Shown: positions 13,836 through 13,999 of the stretch, one piece after another | Position numbering within the stretch: the first letter of the stretch is position 1 | Layout: every line of letters starts with the position of its first letter | Made by a program: the position numbers and the translations under genes | DNA from: Thermosulfurimonas sp. | GTDB taxonomy: Bacteria; Desulfobacterota; Thermodesulfobacteria; Thermodesulfobacteriales; Thermodesulfobacteriaceae | Direction: 5' to 3' | Length of the DNA: 13,999 bases | NCBI GenBank assembly: GCA_015487645.1 | Contig: WFPH01000012.1 | Location: forward strand, 1-13,999 | The notes under the pieces: generated by a model | Told to the model about the DNA's origin: nothing | The model's input: only the letters and a program-made list of their open reading frames with translations | Databases searched by the model: none

Positions 13836-13865
13836 TATTTAGCCGAAACCTAGGAGGAGGGTCAA
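13836..13865 (-). promoter_or_regulatory. Candidate promoter of the pyr-arg-sbcD operon, with overlapping palindrome
   Basis: On the minus strand TTGACC (13865-13860) and TAAATA (13841-13836) are 18 bases apart. The -35 is good, the -10 weak (3 of 6). Transcription would begin near 13829, about five bases before the pyrB ATG. A palindrome GAGGG-TCAAG-CCCTC (13857-13871) covers the -35 and could be an operator. This is a candidate only. Confidence 0.35.
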
Positions 13866-13874
13866 GCCCTCGAC

Positions 13875-13936
13875 TTGCCTCATTAAAAATCTATTCGAAA
13901 ACCATTTCGTTGCCTCATTTAAAAATCTACTCGAAA
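13875..13936. repeat. Two 26/27-base near-identical direct repeats
   Basis: TTGCCTCATT, an A-rich run, then ATCTATTCGAAA at 13875-13900 recurs at 13910-13936 with one extra T and one T-to-C change. The copies start 35 bases apart. They lie between pyrB and the gene starting at 13984, where a regulator could bind twice. No function is assigned. Confidence 0.75.
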
Positions 13937-13944
13937 GTCTTTAA

Positions 13945-13978
13945 CCTCCTCCCTGAGATCATTTTCCCAGGGAGGAGG
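13945..13978 (+). promoter_or_regulatory. Hairpin that sequesters the Shine-Dalgarno of the last gene
   Basis: CCTCCTCCCTG (13945-13955) pairs perfectly over 11 bp with CAGGGAGGAGG (13968-13978) around a 12-base loop. The right arm is itself the GGAGGAGG ribosome-binding site of the ATG at 13984, five bases further on. There is no U-tract afterwards, so it is not a classical terminator. It could control translation, for example as an RNA thermometer or a protein/ligand-bound switch. Confidence 0.6.
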
Positions 13979-13983
13979 ATGTC

Positions 13984-13999
13984 ATGCCTAAATTTCCAA
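13984..13999 (+). CDS. Start of an unidentified gene (3' end outside window)
   Basis: Only five codons are visible, starting M-P-K-F-P. The start is inferred from the very strong GGAGGAGG ending five bases upstream. An ATG at 13979 in another frame abuts the Shine-Dalgarno directly and is less likely. The gene is divergent from pyrB. Nothing can be said about the product. Confidence 0.45.

Noticed and set aside
13875..13936. Direct repeats as a CRISPR array
   Set aside because: Only two copies with a 9-base gap; real spacers are about 30 bases or more, and no cas gene is present.
13945..13978. Hairpin as a Rho-independent terminator
   Set aside because: No U-tract follows, no gene reads into it on the plus strand, and the right arm is a ribosome-binding site just before an ATG.

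Overview
The window is a gene-dense stretch of moderately GC-rich bacterial chromosome with very short intergenic gaps. The gene content suggests a thermophilic, probably anaerobic bacterium, perhaps of the Thermodesulfobacteria type: an archaeal-type RNA ligase beside RtcA, a non-classical phosphofructokinase and aldolase, a hemerythrin chemoreceptor, and proteins rich in Glu, Lys and Arg. This placement is inferred from content only. There is no rRNA, tRNA, CRISPR array, transposase or prophage gene.

Layout. (1) 1-1390, + strand: the 3' end of rtcA overlaps a complete Rnl3-type ATP-dependent RNA ligase gene, an RNA-end repair pair. (2) 1387-2427, - strand: a permease of the SO_0444/YraQ type with Cys/His-rich segments, probably a metal exporter. 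(3) 2500-5202, + strand: an operon of a TIGR01777-type SDR/epimerase, a 6-phosphofructokinase and a PsiE-family membrane protein, all with overlapping ends. The permease and this operon are driven from a 73-bp gap that holds two almost fully superimposed, opposed promoters. (4) 5183-6433, - strand: a long class II aldolase. (5) 6602-8533, + strand: a chemoreceptor with its sensors at the C-terminus (CZB zinc-binding domain, then hemerythrin), behind a structured leader. (6) 13824 down to 8526, - strand: a tightly coupled operon pyrB - orfX - orfY - pyrC - argH - sbcD. (7) 13984 to the end, + strand: the first codons of another gene, whose Shine-Dalgarno lies inside a strong hairpin.

The most unusual part is between pyrB and pyrC (12338-12889). 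Two small membrane-protein reading frames, orfX and the 34-residue orfY, are stitched to their neighbours by ATGA, TGA|ATG and TAA-3nt-TTG junctions. orfX contains two BIME-like palindromic repeat elements and stays open through both, as in in-frame palindromic insertions such as the Rickettsia RPEs. The elements carry strong hairpins, G-quadruplex-type motifs and, for one of them, an 11-bp terminal inverted repeat.

The genes serve RNA repair, sugar-phosphate metabolism (PFK and aldolase), chemotaxis to oxygen and/or zinc, and de novo pyrimidine plus arginine synthesis. PyrB and PyrC catalyse consecutive steps. SbcD is a repair nuclease without a visible SbcC partner here.
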